From Erythroxylum novogranatense (lineage: Eukaryota; Streptophyta; Magnoliopsida; Malpighiales; Erythroxylaceae): 64,000 nt of DNA. The stretch is taken from contig JAIWQS010000078.1 of assembly GCA_029891385.1 (NCBI GenBank), forward strand, positions 186,001 to 250,000. The letters are read 5' to 3'. Both the position numbers and the translations under genes were made by a program. Position 1 is the stretch's first letter; each line of letters begins with the position of its first letter. The notes under the pieces were generated by a model. That model did not search any database and was not told the DNA's origin. It saw only the letters and a program-made list of their open reading frames with translations. Shown one piece after another: positions 21,271 to 33,972 of this stretch.

Positions 21271-24200
21271 TGTTGGACCCCGAACCTTGAGTGACAATTT
21301 GACTTAGTAATATGAGTGCTAAAGTGGATGATTGATTGAAATTAAGCTGAAAATCATGACTAAAAGGAAAAAGAGTGAAAATATGAAAAATTGTGAAATA
21401 GTTGACTTTCTGGCCTTTGGGAGTTGACTTTTGATTTAGGTAAAATTTGATAAAATGATCTACATGAAACTTGTAAATTATGTTAAGAGCTTTCTGTAGC
21501 CATAAAGTTTGCAATTTTTCGATATCGGGAGTGAAAGTTATGATCAGTCAAAGTTTATGTTTGATAAGGTTGACTTTTGACTTTAATTATGATGACTGAA
21601 TCTTTGACTGAGAAATTAACCTAATTAGAGGTTAATTGAGCTTTGATGTTCTTCATGAAAATTGAAGGATTTGTTATGATCTTTATTTCGATATAAAGTA
21701 TGCAATTTTTCGATCTCGGAATAATAAGTTATGATTTTTACAAGTTTATATTGTGGTTTTAGCATGATTAATAGAGGATAGTATCTTTGACCGAAAAATG
21801 GATTTCCGTAGGAGTCGAATTGAGTTTTATGTCCTTCGTGAAAGATTTAGAGCTTCCCTCAAGCTTTCTATAGAGACTAAGTTTGTCAAAATTGGAGTTC
21901 GGGATTAAAAGTTATAAATTTTGGAAGTTTTGGATGTTAAGTGAAAAAAAAAGAAAAATGAAGTACCGTCGCTGGCGACGACGCATACAGTGACGATTGG
22001 CGTTTGGCTCGCGTCACTAAGCGACTTATCGCCAATAGCGATGGCGGCGTCGATGGCGTCGCCAGGGCGACCGCCTCGCCACGCAGCGCAACCTTGCTGG
22101 CGTTTCGCAGTCTTGACGCTTTTTTTTCTCCAAAGCGGTAGTTTTGATTCCTTTGTTAGCCTCCTTTCACAAATTCGACCTTTGTTCACTATTTTGCTTA
22201 TATCTTTTCCTTCCGACATTCGATTGAGTTGATTCTTGCGGCGTTGGATTCCTAAGACAATTATCTACATCCTCATAGAAATTTGTGAATTTTTAAGATT
22301 AAATTAATTGTGATTAATTTAATCAAAGTGAGTCAGGAAATTTTCCGAGCATAGTTCAGTATTTTGTGGAATTCGGGATCTGTAGAGATCCGATTGAAGT
22401 GATTCTTGAGGCGAAATAAAGATAAGATAAAGGGATACAAATCATATGAAGACATGAAATGTCAAATTTGCCCCTAAGACTTTTAATTTTTGAATTTAAG
22501 TTCGGAATTGTGTGAAAATTTTGGATTAGGAATACTTGAGAGTATTTTAAGCATAACTTTTGATCTGGGAATCGAAATGAGGCGATTCTTGTTTTGAATT
22601 AAATTAGAGACATAAGGCTACAATTGTTATGAAGACATCGAGTTTCAATTTTGGGATTAAGAATGTGAACTTTTGGATGGAAATAATCGTACATGGAAAA
22701 TGTGTTAGAATATGGATATTCCCGAACTGTTTTGCAAATAACTTTTGGTGTAGTGATCCTAATTGAGCGCGGTCAGTGGCGTTGGATTCGTATGATTGAG
22801 AGGAACATTTCTCGAGGAGGAAGTGTTGATAAATTCCTTCATCTAGATAGTGCGAATTAGATCCGCAAGTATAAATAAAATTAGGGGCAATTTTGGAATT
22901 AAGTTAAAGAATAAGGGTAAAAGGTCATTTACCCTCATTTTAATGACTTGGCACTCCAAAATCAGATGAGTGTCATTTTAAAGGTGATTCACGATTATTC
23001 TAGAAGAAAAGAAGAAATAAGAAGAGAAAGATGAGAAGCTCTTCAGTATGGAGAAAGAAGAGAAAGAAGAAAAGTAAGAAAGTTTTTTAATTTTTCCAAG
23101 CTTCCAAGGTGATTTTCGTGCTTCTTCCATGGAGGAAATAGATGGAGGAGCTTAAGGACTTTCTTCCAAGCCCAAAATTTCGAAAATGAAGAAGAAAAGA
23201 GGTAAGAGAAAAATTTGAGTTTTGAGTTTTTGGTGAAATTTTTGTTGAGAAATATGGAAAATGATATGGGTATGTGATATTTGAAGTCAATTTGAGAGAT
23301 TGTTAAGTATATTGGATTTAATTTTGGATAAAAATTTAATTGGGATTATGCCCAAATTTTATAATTTGGAGTTTTTGGAAATTGTTAGTGTAGAATCATG
23401 AAAAAATACTATGGATTGATGATATGTGAAGTTAATTTTGAAGAATTTGTGAATTATGATATTGAATTTAGATAAATTGGTTTAGGCCAATTTTAAGATT
23501 TGGGGGATTTTCCCAAATTTTGTAAATTAAAGGTGTAGAATCATCAATAATAGCATGAATTGATGAAATATGGAATCAATTTTGAAGAAATTATGTTTTA
23601 TGAGATTGAATTTGAGTGTATTGGTTTAGGCCAATTTTGAAAATTTGGGAATTTTCAAAATTGGAGATTGAAATAGCTTGAATTTATATGGAATTGGTGT
23701 TTTCTACGTTTAATTTGAGTAAGTAAGTGATTTATGATATTGAATTTGACTAGTTCGGTTTAAGTCAAATTTGGACTTTGGGACTTTAAAATTATGGTTT
23801 AGAAAGCTTGAAAATATGGTACTTATGAATTTCCTATAGTTAAGTTTGAGAATTATGCAAATTATGATGATGAATTTGGATATTTATGGCTTAGGAATTT
23901 TAAGTTAAAGAAAGAAGGAGAATTTGGAGAATTGTGATTTGGACAAGCTTACGCATTAATTCGAGGTGGGTAGCATATTTATATTTTGATTTGTAAGCTT
24001 AATCACAATTTTGAAAATTTAAAAGAAAGTAAAAGTTTGGAATTTTGATCACTTATTGTTTTGGAAATGTTTGAAAATAAGAATTGATTTAAGGTTTGAA
24101 ATTATGATTCTAAGTGATTTACGAAAAATTATTACAAGCTTAAATTCATTGTTTTAAATGATTTGCTAAATCGTTAGAAATTTACAAAGCGTATTTGGTT

Positions 24201-25915
24201 TGTACGCATTGATAATTATGCATATTGTTGCAATTATTGATTGATTGAATTAATTGAATTATATGATATGTGTGAATTTGTGAGATTGTTTTAAGTTGAT
24301 GAAATAATGTTAGAAAAGTAAAATTTTGGAAAGTGCCTTGGGCAATTTGAATTTCCGTTTTGATATGTGTTATGTGGGTTTGGTAGGTCCTTTGGTGAGT
24401 CGTTGTTGTCTCTATGTGTATAGTCTTCTCATTTGCTGCCATTAGTGGCACGAAGCTCCGATTTGAGACTCCTTCACGGCTACCTTTGGACATTATGCGG
24501 AAAGTGTAATCGTTCTATTCACGACTACGGGACCGCTCTGCGGGGCTATGCGCAAAGACGTCTGTTTGGACTAGCAGACCATTACGATATGTTATGTGTT
24601 TTCAATTTTGTTTACGTATGTTGCATTCATATTTATGAAAATTCGAGAATTTTGAAAAAAATAAGAAAAAGTAAGATGACTATGAAAAGTTTGAAAATAT
24701 ATATAAAAAAGAGGTTTGAGGAAATTGTTTGAAAATTGTAAAGTTTGAAAAATTAGCCCTTTTGGCGAAAGATTATGAAAAATGATTTGACTTATTTGTC
24801 ACTTTATAAATGTGTTATTCACGAGCTTAGAGCTCACCCCCTTTCATCCCCATCTCGAGGGTTTGACGGGAGATCGGATGAAAGAATGTGAAAACGTCGG
24901 TTTGACATTTGTATAAGTTAGAGTTTGAGTAATCTAAATTTGAGTATGGATATGTATATGGCTTTAGATAAGTTTGGGAAAAATGTATTTGTGTATAAAG
25001 TTGAGAATTGTGAATGATTGTGAAATTTGTATATGAAATTATGGATAATTTGGGTATATATATGTATGATTTTGGAATATATATTTATGTTTGATTACGG
25101 GAATGAGTTTGATTGATGAGACTAGTGGATTGAATTACAATTTGAAGCGGTTTAGAAATAGGTTTGTGTTTATCTCTCGAGATCCGGACGGAGGTCGGTT
25201 GATTTTGATGTGTGTATGATTGTTTGGGCCTTTAGAAGTGTATTTTGAACACTTTGCGAGGTTTGGGTTAGGATTAAGGCAAGTTATGTTGCGAAATTTC
25301 GATAAAAATTAGTATGAATATAATTTTGGGATTAATACCAATGTGTAAGAATATGGTTAAGTTTGAGATTTCACATGAGAAAGAATTTCCAAGGAAAAAT
25401 GATATAAGATTTCTTTGTATGAGTTTGATAAATGAGTATAAGAAGAAAAGAAAAAAAATTATACCGGATTTTGGATAGTCTAGGTTTTCCAACGCGATTA
25501 TGTTCATTCGATAAATTTTCTTTGATTATTGTTTCGGATGTCGGATGGGTTCGCTTGATTTCGTTTCGCCGAAATCTATTCGTTTGATTTGATTAGTTAT
25601 TGCTTCGCTTTCATTTGCTTAGTTTGATTCGTATTAAACCGCATTTGCTTTGCTTCGCTTGCGTTGTGATTGAGTTAGTGTTTGTTTCGCATTCGCTTTT
25701 GCTTCGCTTTGATTCCGCTTGATTGTTTCGTATTGGCTCGATGGTGAGAGGCGTCCATAAAGTGGAATAAAACCTTGAGGTCGTGGGTTGAGTAGTGGCT
25801 CACTTGTGACCAAAGAGGACATCTTGATTAAGGTTGGATGCATGCGGTATAACCCGCAAACACTCACCGCAGATATAACCTACAAACACCTACGGGTGGG
25901 GGGTGGGGTCCAACA
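21271..25915. mobile_element. Very long solo LTR, 4645 bp, TSD AGTAG
   Basis: It starts TGTTGGACCCC and ends GGGGTCCAACA, a perfect 11-bp inverted end with TG...CA. The 5-bp duplication AGTAG flanks it (21266-21270 and 25916-25920), in the middle of a gag gene. No coding sequence, primer site or second LTR was seen. It contains a GC-rich island (about 21960-22110, many GGCGTCGCC/GCGACG words), a second island at 24425-24595, a CGAGCTTAGAGCTCACCCC block (about 24820) and a pyrimidine-rich TTGCTTCGCTTT tract (25555-25735). Orientation is not certain. Confidence 0.8.
25555..25735. repeat. Degenerate TTGCTTCGCTTT low-complexity tract
   Basis: Variants of (T)TGCTTCGCTT, TTCGCTTTGATT and TTTGCTTAG recur about a dozen times without a fixed period. 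The plus strand is strongly T-rich with few A runs. It lies near the right end of the 4.65-kb LTR. Confidence 0.55.
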
Positions 25916-26739
25916 AGTAGTGGAAGATTATTCCAAGCAGTTTCGCCAAACCTTGTAATTTGACTTGGGAAGATTTTCTGATTGTGTTTCGAGAGAACTA
26001 TATGTTAAAGATTTATATGGATCGTAAGATGAAAGAATTTTTAGACTTGAAGCAAGGCAGGCTCATAGTGGCAGAGTATGAGATAAAATTCAACGAGTTA
26101 ATGTGGTATCTAACTGCATTGGTCCCAACAAAGGAAGATAAATGTAAACAGCTTCAGGACGATTTGAACATGGAGATTAGAACGAGACTAAACATTTCTA
26201 ATTTGGGCAGTTTCACAGAACTCCGAACAGTCTCAATCATAATTGAACAGTTATTGAAGGATAGTCAGGGAGAGGACAGACAAGAAGTTAGAGGTAAGAG
26301 CAGGATGAATCTCAGGCTGATTCTGGCAGAAGCTTCAGAAAGTGCCAAAACAGATCGTCTCGATTCCAATCTAGATCGAGGTAGAGGACAAATGTTCTCT
26401 AACCAGTCTCAACAGCTGCTTGAGTGTGAGCACTGTGGTAAAAAGCATGGAGGTGAATGTTGGTGGGAAACTGGAGCTTGTTTCCGTTGTGGCTCATTAA
26501 AACATCTGATCAGAGATTGTCATGAGATGGTAGGATCACAATCTGGAGCTAAAGGAGGAACAATGACTGAGACAACGGTTCAGTAGAGTAAAGCTAGCAG
26601 GTCTGCACAGAGAGGTCGAGGTAGAGGTAGAACTCAATCAACAGGGCCCAGTGTCAAGACTGAGGTGCTGAGTAACTAGCCGCAATCTCAGGCCAGGGTC
26701 TATGTCATCACCAGACAGAAAGCACAGAACTCCCTAAAT

Positions 26740-26922
26740 GTGGTAGCAGGTGTGTTGAATGTTTTTCAATTTGAAGCATATGCATTGGTAGATCCAGGAT
26801 CTACACACTCATTCATCACATCGCATTTGACATCTAGACTGCATTGTGAGAGAGAGATATTGAAATGTGGGTTAGAGGTAAGTACTCCGATGGGTAGTAC
26901 AGCGATGGTTCTTGAGGTTTGA
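26740..26922 (+). pseudogene. Ty3 retropepsin-like protease fragment
   Basis: The frame reads NVFQFEAYALVDPGSTHSFIT, the beginning of the retroviral-type aspartic protease domain of Ty3 pol. The active-site triad usually reads D-(S/T)-G; here it is D-P-G. The rest (SHLTSRLHCEREILKCGLEVSTPMGS) is in frame up to a stop near 26922, after which the frame shifts. It follows gag in the expected order. Confidence 0.65.
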
Positions 26923-27244
26923 AAAGGTGTATAGTTTGGATTGATCGGTAGAGTTAGAAGCTGATCTAATTGTATTCAGATTAAAGGAAATAGATGTAAT
27001 TCTTAGCATGGATTGGCTTACAGCTCATCTTGTAATGAATTGTTAAACTAAGGAAGTGGTTCTTAAATCTCCCAATCAACCGAGAGTGGTATTTCGAGGA
27101 GTTATTCAGGCTGTCCCAGCTCAACTAATTTCATTTATGAGTTTGTTGAAACTGATCTAAGGTAGATGTGAGACTTATCTGGCCCATGTAGTTGACACTC
27201 AGAATGAAAAAACCATTCAGGATATTATAGTTGTTAGGGATTTC

Positions 27245-28221
27245 TTGGATGTGTTTCCTGCAGAACTATCAGGTTTACCCCTAGAAAGGGAGACAGAGTT
27301 CACTATAGACCTTGTTCTAGATACCGCTCCTACATCAATACCTCCATATAGGATGACACCTGTAAAACTGAAGGAATTGAAAACCCAGTTACAAGAATTG
27401 TTAGATAAAGATTTCATCAGGTCTACTGTGTCACCTTAGGGAGCTCTGGTATTGTTTGTAAAGAAGAATGATGGAACTCTGGGATTGTGTATTGATTACC
27501 GACAGTTGAATCGAATCACAGTGAAGAATAAATACACATTATCGAGGATTGATGATTTATTAGATCAGTTACATGGAGTTCAGGTGTTCACAAAGTTAGA
27601 CTTAAGATCAGGATATTATCAGTTGAAAATAGCTGAGGCTGATGTTCCCAAGAGTGTATTTAGAACAAGATATTGGCACTTTGAGTTTTTGGTAATGTCG
27701 TTTGGATGGACTAATGCCCCGATAGCTTTTATGTCTTTGATGAATAAGGTATTTCAACCTTATTTAGATCACTTTGTAATTGTCTTTATTAATGACATTT
27801 TGGTGTACTCAAGTATAGAAGATCATCTGCATATATGAGATTGGTTCTCCGGATAATGAGGGAGAAAGCAGGTTATATATCAAGTTCGATGAAGTGCAAA
27901 TTTTGGCTTGATCAAGTAATATTTTTGGGGTCACATAGTGTCTGGATAGGGCATTCAGGTTGACCCAAGGAAAGTCGAAGCAGTGATGAAGTGGGAGGCT
28001 CCAAGATATGTGTCTAAGATCTGGAGTTTCCTTGGATTAGCTAGTTATTATAGAAGGCTTGTCGAGAGGTTTTCATTGATCTCAGCCCCTTTGATAAAAC
28101 TTCTGAAAAAGAATGTGCCTTTCAAATGGGATGATGATTGCCAAAGGAGTTTTGAAGAGTTAAAATATCGGTTAACTATAGCACCGGTGTTAGCTATTCC
28201 ATCTAGTTTTGGAGGTTATGT
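27245..28221 (+). pseudogene. Ty3 reverse transcriptase and start of RNase H, broken
   Basis: RT blocks are readable in order: TPVKLKELKTQLQELLDKDFIRSTVSP, a TAG replacing the Trp of SPWGA (about 27437), [50 protein letters not shown] and [13 protein letters not shown]. The catalytic (F/Y)xDD reads IND, with Asn for the first Asp. Frames break at 27838 and reopen at 27983 (KVEAVMKWEAPRYVSKIWSFLGLASYYRR...FKWDDDCQRSFEEL). They stop at GGYVVY, where the sequence switches to LTR at about 28221. The block order and residues fit a chromovirus (Del/Tekay-like), but the lineage is not proven. Confidence 0.8.
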
Positions 28222-28652
28222 TGTGTATGTGATCTGGGTGAAATCATCAATGATGGTTCGCTCATTAAGTTCGCAAAAATCATAAAAATTGCAGCGTGAC
28301 TTTTCAGGTAGAAAACAGGAGATTTAGTATCTTATTCTGGATTAGAGAAACATTTTGGACTAAGTTATGACTCAGAGGTCTGTCAGCTGACATTAGAAGA
28401 GTTGTATCTTTTATTTTGTAGTTTTTGTTGGAATTTGTATGAGGTTTTGTAAATATTTTTTAATGGAAAACAATGTAAGCTTTTGTGAATGAATGCAATA
28501 AATGGTTTTTAAAATTTGATGACTTTTAAATAAGTTAGTTGATGTCATGTGCAAGTTGGATTTGTTTTGCTCTAACATACCATTATCATAGGATATGTAC
28601 TTGAATACCCATGGATGTTCGGGTATATACCTTATGGTGGTGGGTTGTTGCA
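28221..28652 (+). mobile_element. Truncated 3' LTR of the chromovirus-like element
   Basis: This is a copy of 20435-20867 with scattered differences, ending TTGTTGCA. It follows RNase H coding sequence directly. The junction falls on the shared words 'ttgtgtatgtgatctggg', so a deletion with short homology removed the rest of pol and the start of the LTR. Confidence 0.75.
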
Positions 28653-28712
28653 TACTATAAGAAGTTAGAGAATCGGAATTAATTTTGACTGTTTCGATAA
28701 TCCGATCAAAAT

Positions 28713-28732
28713 TTTAGCATTATTGTTGGGGA
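28713..28732 (+). other. Decayed primer-binding site of the Athila-like element
   Basis: The sequence tttagcattattgttggggaac matches the usual TTTTGGCGCCGTTGCCGGGGA (tRNA-Asp site of Athila/Tat elements) once C-to-T and G-to-A decay at CpG sites is allowed for. It stands about 235 bases before the gag-like ATG at 28967. Confidence 0.5.
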
Positions 28733-29010
28733 ACTATTTCAGTTTCCTAGTTTTTTTGTTATTTTACAGTTTACTGTTAATCTCTCGTATTGTATGACTT
28801 GTTCTTTTCAAACAAGTGAATTGCAATTAATCCATAAATTGAGAAGACAACGTGTCATTTAAGAAAAGAGACTAAGCAAAGAAGTGGTCATTTACCTCTA
28901 GAAGAGAAAGTTGACATAGATTTAACAATTAGTGGAGACTGTAATTTTTAAGAAGTTAAAGAGAAGATGGTAAATCCTAACACTAGGACATTGAGGGACT
29001 TATTAGCACC

Positions 29011-29196
29011 TAGGCTCGGCTATGGGCAAGGGCAAGAAGGGCACCTGCTTAGGGCCCATTCTTGACCTATTCCTATTTTGCTTCATTTTATTATTTATGA
29101 GGGGTCATTCTTGATATTCATAAAAATAAAAAGGGATAAAATAGGGCCTTTTGTTTTACTTTGCTCGGGGCCTATAAAACATTAGGAATAGGCCTG
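29011..29196. mobile_element. Small MITE (186 bp), probably hAT-like
   Basis: It starts TAGGCTCGGC and ends ATAGGCCTG, a short imperfect inverted end (TAGGC/CAGGCC). It interrupts the Athila-like gag at LLAP. Flanks TTAGCACC (29003-29010) and ACAGCACC (29197-29204) match at six of eight positions, consistent with an aged 8-bp hAT duplication. Confidence 0.5.
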
Positions 29197-29317
29197 ACAG
29201 CACCAAATTTGAATCAGCAACTTTTATGTATACAATTTTCGGATGTTGTGGTAGATTTCAAATTAAAATTTGGTTTGATTCACTTACTCTTGATTTTCCA
29301 TAGTCTTACAAGTGAAG

Positions 29318-31170
29318 TGTAACGCCCCAAATTAGGGGTTAGCATATGAAGCAAATTTAGTCCGATTTATGTTATGTCTCTTTGACATTTTGGCATGCAT
29401 TCATGACATTTTCCGGGTACATTGGTTTAATGACACTTGGATTGATTGGACTGTATTAAGATAATTTTAGTAATTTTGGATACTTGATGATTTTAGAAAT
29501 TGTTGGTGGCGTATTTAGTATTTTTGAACAATTATTTGGAAGTCATTATTTTATGGCGGAATTTTAGTGAATTTTTGGAAGTTATGCAGAATTACGGGTA
29601 TTTGTTTGTTCTAAGAATTCATAAGTGTGTTTTTGAGTAATTAACTATTCATCTGAATAGTACTAATTGAATAAGTGGACGAATATATAAGGGTTGATTA
29701 ATTATTTTGAGACAAAACCGATAGCGTTCATCGGTGTTGTTCCGCACTCTGTCGATCGATTTCGATCGCTTTTACTGCGAGATCACGAGGTTAGTCCTTT
29801 TGATAATGAATCTATGGTCTATTCTTGTCTTTTATAAAGATAGTCGAATGAGATCGATATTGGTAAAGAAATTTTAGATCTATAATATTTGACGATTTGG
29901 ATGATTACGATAGGTTAGATTTGTTAAATAGGTTAGTTTTTAAGTGATGATGCTAAAAGAATTGAGAAGAATTGAGTATAAAAGAAAGGAAAGTGAAATA
30001 AAGTAAAAGAAAAGAAGAAATTTTCTGGAAGGCGAAGAAGATGATGAGCAGTCGGCATAGTGATGAGCGGTGAATAGTGAGCGATGAAACGAGATCAAAT
30101 GCGTATTTATAAGCGATAATAATACGTATTTGTGAATAATGTCGTATTTTTTAACGATAGAAGAATCCGAAAATTTGCATGAACATTCATCATACTCATT
30201 TATCATACAAGTAATTATGAACAATAATAATTTGTATCTGTGTTCCTATTATGAGGAACGACCCTTTGCCGGATATTATCGGGACTTGAGGCAATAAATA
30301 GTAAAGGCGATTTAAGGTCAATAATCGGGACTTTCGGTAATGTCAATAATTTGATAAATGTCAGTAACAGTCAATGTTAAGTAAGAGATCCGGACGGTCT
30401 CACTTTGATTTATTCTGTCTTGATTGTGTCTCGATACGGACAATGAATGTCCAAGTCTTGATGTGTGTTGTCTTTGCTTGTGTAATTATTCCGGACAATG
30501 AGCGTCCGAGGCGATTGTTGCATGTTATTTTATTGGAAGTGCTCATTTTATTGCACATGAAATGTGCGAAATAATTTATTCGATCCGAGTTGGGTAAATA
30601 GGCATACTAGAAGGGTCTGTTGCTTTCATGGACACATTTGTGTCGAGACTTGATCTCTCTTGAGACACTTCGGTGTCGAGACTTGGTCTCTCTGAGACAC
30701 TTGATTGTCGAGACTTGGTCTCTCTGTATAAGCCCGTTACCCATACATTCATGGATTTATAGTTTGATTTGTTACGTATTATGATATCTGAAGGATCTTA
30801 CATGTTCTACAGATTACATTTAATATAAAAATATGTTCTAAAATGCATTCTTTCTGTTTCCTAAAATCGGTTAATATAGATTAGTTATTACTCACTAAGT
30901 TATATGCTTATATGATGGATTTGCCCGTGTAGATTGAGCGAAGAGTTTAAAGATCGGGACGAGTCATTGCGTTGGCCAAAGGAGTCATTTTTGTATTGTT
31001 GAACATGTTTTTAGTGAACATTTTGGGCTGTAATAACTTTAATTTACATTTTTGACGATTATGATGTGATGTATTGGAAGCCTTTGTTTGAGATGTTGTG
31101 TGTAAACTAGTGCGATTTGATTGTCTGTATTGGGTGACATCCATATCCTCCTGGGGTATTTGGGTGTTAC
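29318..31170 (+). mobile_element. Inverted (plus-strand) LTR at the left end of the element
   Basis: It starts TGTAACGCCCCAAATTAGGGG and ends GGGGTATTTGGGTGTTAC, about 1853 bp. Its reverse complement matches 33973-35813 over the whole length by eye, including the paired 'gagacttggtctctc' block near 30660-30720. The final A of TTACA is missing where it joins 31171. Confidence 0.75.
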
Positions 31171-32024
31171 GTAATAATGATATTTCTTTGTTCACAAATA
31201 CGTGCGGATATCATTCGCATTCTCTTTATTCACTATTCACTATTTACTATTCACTATTCACTATTCACTATTCTTTGTTCATCACTATCTTCTTTGTTCA
31301 TCATCTTCTTAGCCTTTGAAAATTTCTTCTTTTCTTTTTACTTTATTTCACTTTCCTTTCTTTTACGCTTCAATTCTTCTCAATTCTTTTAGCAAAGATC
31401 ACTTAAAACTAACATATTTAACAAATCTAACCTATCGAATCATCCAAATCGTCAAATATTATAGATCTAAAATTTCTTTTACCAATATCGGATCTCATCC
31501 GACTATCTTTATAAAGACAAGAACAGACCATAGATTCATTATCAAAATGACTAACCTCGTGATCTGCAGTGAAAAGCGATCAAATCGATCGACAGAGCTG
31601 CGAAACAACACCGATGAACGCTATCGGTTACTGTCTCAAAATAATTAATCAACCCTTATATATTCATCCACTTATTCAATTAGTACTATTCGGATGAATA
31701 GTTAATTACCTAAAACACATTTATGAATTCTTAGAACAAACAAATACCCGAATTCCCGGAATGACTTCCAAAATTCACCAAAATTCCGTCATAAAATAAT
31801 GACTTCTAAATAATTGTTCAAAAATACTAAATCGTCACCAACAATTTCTAAAAATCATCAAGTATCTAAAATTACTAAAATTATCTTAATACAATCCGAA
31901 TCAATCCAAGTGTCATTAAACCAATGTACAGAAAATGCCATGAATGCATGCCAAAATGTCAAAGAGACATAACATAAATCGGACTAAATTTGCTTCATAT
32001 GCTAACCCTAATTTGGGCGTTACA
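31171..32024 (-). mobile_element. Truncated minus-strand 3' LTR
   Basis: This is the reverse complement of roughly the first 850 bases of the LTR. It ends at 32024 in GGGCGTTACA on the plus strand. Together with 29318-30150 it forms a large inverted repeat with about 850-bp arms around a loop of about 1 kb. Confidence 0.75.
31231..31273. repeat. CACTATT heptamer array
   Basis: Six heptamers (CACTATT, one TACTATT) sit in tandem just inside the truncated LTR. The matching place in the full LTR (about 35030-35060) has only about two units, so the array expanded locally. Confidence 0.8.
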
Positions 32025-33972
32025 ATTCTTCCTCCTTAAGGAATTTCGTCCTCGAAATTCAGAGATCGATCCAAGAATTGCGGATCTTGAGGTAACGGCT
32101 AGTATGTAACAGTTAACAAAAAAACGGCTAGTAACGGCCAGAGAACGGTCATAAGCGGCTAGTTAACGGTACAAAATGTTACATAAATAGAGACCATTCC
32201 TTCCTCATTACTTCATCCCTCCACATTCTTTCTTTTTACCTACCTCAAAATTTCTTCTAACTAAATTTCAAAATGTTATCCGCTATCGCATGCTTTTGTG
32301 TAATTCTTATCATTATGTATCTTTATCTCGTTCTTAGTGTTAGTGTAGAGTTAAATGAAGCTCGCACTTTTTTTTCTTCTTAGCATTTCCTATGATCCTG
32401 CTGTTGCTTATTGGCATAGCCTTTGAGCAAGACATGTAATTTTATTTTTTTTCATAAGGGAAAAATAAATGTTTTACTTTCACTTTCGGAATCAATAACG
32501 CCAATATAACCAAATGCATCTAATACCACCAAATATCATAGCAAAACACTATAGCCACAAAACCAATGTTTCTTCACATAGTTACATAATCATACCAGTC
32601 AATGATCTCATTTCATAAGGAACATCATATGAACCAATCATCAGTCAAAAGGTTCAATTCATATCTTGCGATCATTAATCTCATCTTTCACGTATTCCCT
32701 CTTGTAAAATCACGCAACAATGTGATCAAAGAAACCTAATATCGGATATCATCTCATGATCGATCATATAACTCGTCACCTTATTCCACCAATTTTCTGA
32801 CATACAGTCACATGCATCTCCCTCCGAACACATTACATTCACATAGCTACAGTGGTAATACAATTAACTCATGTGTCTTCTATACAGCATCAGATACACA
32901 CAAACGTACCAGGATAGTACTCATTCAAACAATTCATAAACCTTCAGTTCTTTTATTCATTGACTCCGTATCGTATTCAATTCTATCAATACCGCAAACT
33001 ATCCGACATGTGTCACTACACCTACTGTGTCTCCAAGCTTGCAAAGCTATGGCAGTAAATTTTATCAACTAATCACCTCACGCGACATCATTTGTCTCTA
33101 TGCATACAAATTTTTTTTTCTCTTCATTCCTGCAAAACATGAATGATTTCACCCAAGTTCACTTATCAACATTTGTTCTCAATTGATCTTGGACAAGACT
33201 TCTTTTTTATTCGTTCCTTATTTCTATCTCATCTTTCGATTGTCATTTATTTCGTCTTCCATACGTATACATTCACGCAAGTCAGAATAAAATTCTGAAT
33301 CTCTCCCACTTAGAAACTGAACAATTCTAATCTTTTGCCACAAATTTGCCAATATCTCAAAATGCACCAAAATTGATCTTAAGAATCACACTTTCAAACT
33401 CGTATTCTTATTTTAACTTTGCCATTATTTTTTCTTTTCCCAAAAATCGGGCAGCATAACGGCTGTATTTTATCCAGCCCAAAAATATGCAATGATCAAA
33501 CGCACTTCTATAATGCTCACACAATAACCAGAATCAACGGACCTCCCGTCCGGAATCCAACATCAGCAAACAACGCAATGCTATACCGAACACGTCAATC
33601 GAAAATCAAACTCGTACTTCTTGAACATACTGACATAGAATTCATTACAGACCTAACTCCGTCTAACCATAATAAGCATGTGTACATGCACGTTCAACAG
33701 TCTATTCAACTTCCCATGTCTGAATCGCATCAATTCAGACACTTACGATATGTAACCATCATGACATTCTAATATCGAACCCATTCTTATACTCTTATCC
33801 AGAATCACAAATTCTCAACTACCTCATCAACAGTCTTATGAATCTTTTCATACGGACATTCTAGAACCAAAACATGGGACAAACCGCATTAGGCCAGACA
33901 CAACTCTAGTACAAGCAATAGTTAAGCACTGGTTAAACCAGAATCGCTAAACCATGCTCGATACTTAAAAGA
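32025..33972 (-). mobile_element. Non-coding internal region with PBS and PPT
   Basis: On the minus strand it begins with a primer-binding site related to TGGTATCAGAGCATGG and ends with GAATTTCGAGGACGAAATTCC and the purine tract just before the LTR. That tail is typical of chromovirus-type Ty3 elements. Between them there is no readable gag, protease, RT or integrase, and the DNA is AT-rich. Confidence 0.65.

Larger units (their letters stand above)
21013..26588 (+). pseudogene. Ty3 gag (capsid/nucleocapsid), split by a 4.65-kb LTR
   Basis: The first part is 21013-21270 (MEYVGANLESLVPEF; GSTYATEAEGWLERTRRVFD; RFDYVVSLLQGPAYQ). The second is 25921-26588 (WEDFLIVFRENYM; DLKQGRLIVAEYEIKFNEL) with zinc knuckles CEHCGKKHGGEC and CFRCGSLKHLIRDC (CCHC). 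The capsid fold normally continues through the break at QGPAYQ-WWK, exactly where the LTR at 21271-25915 inserted. The codon after Q is TAG in both target-site copies, where a Trp is usual, so gag was probably already broken. A TAG ends the second part at 26586-26588. Confidence 0.8.
15823..28652 (+). mobile_element. Chromovirus-like Ty3/gypsy element, gutted and hit by two LTR insertions
   Basis: Proposed 5' LTR runs from TGCAACATCC at 15823 to ...gttgta at 20867. It is about 3.26 kb once the nested solo LTR is removed. A decayed primer-binding site follows (ttggtatcaaaacatgg, from 20870), then gag, protease, RT and the start of RNase H. The coding region is cut at about 28221, where it jumps into a copy of the last 430 bases of the LTR (28221-28652, ending ggttgttgca). 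The inverted ends TGCAACA/TGTTGCA support the 15823 start. The flanks ctcta and tacta match at only three of five positions, so the target duplication is doubtful. Confidence 0.6.

Noticed and set aside
31177..31392. Hydrophobic Ser/Phe/Leu-rich small proteins at 31.1-31.4 and 34.9-35.2 kb
   Set aside because: They are translations of the repeated LTR (TTCACTATT and TTTCTTTTACTT tracts), present in each LTR copy and not conserved as proteins.
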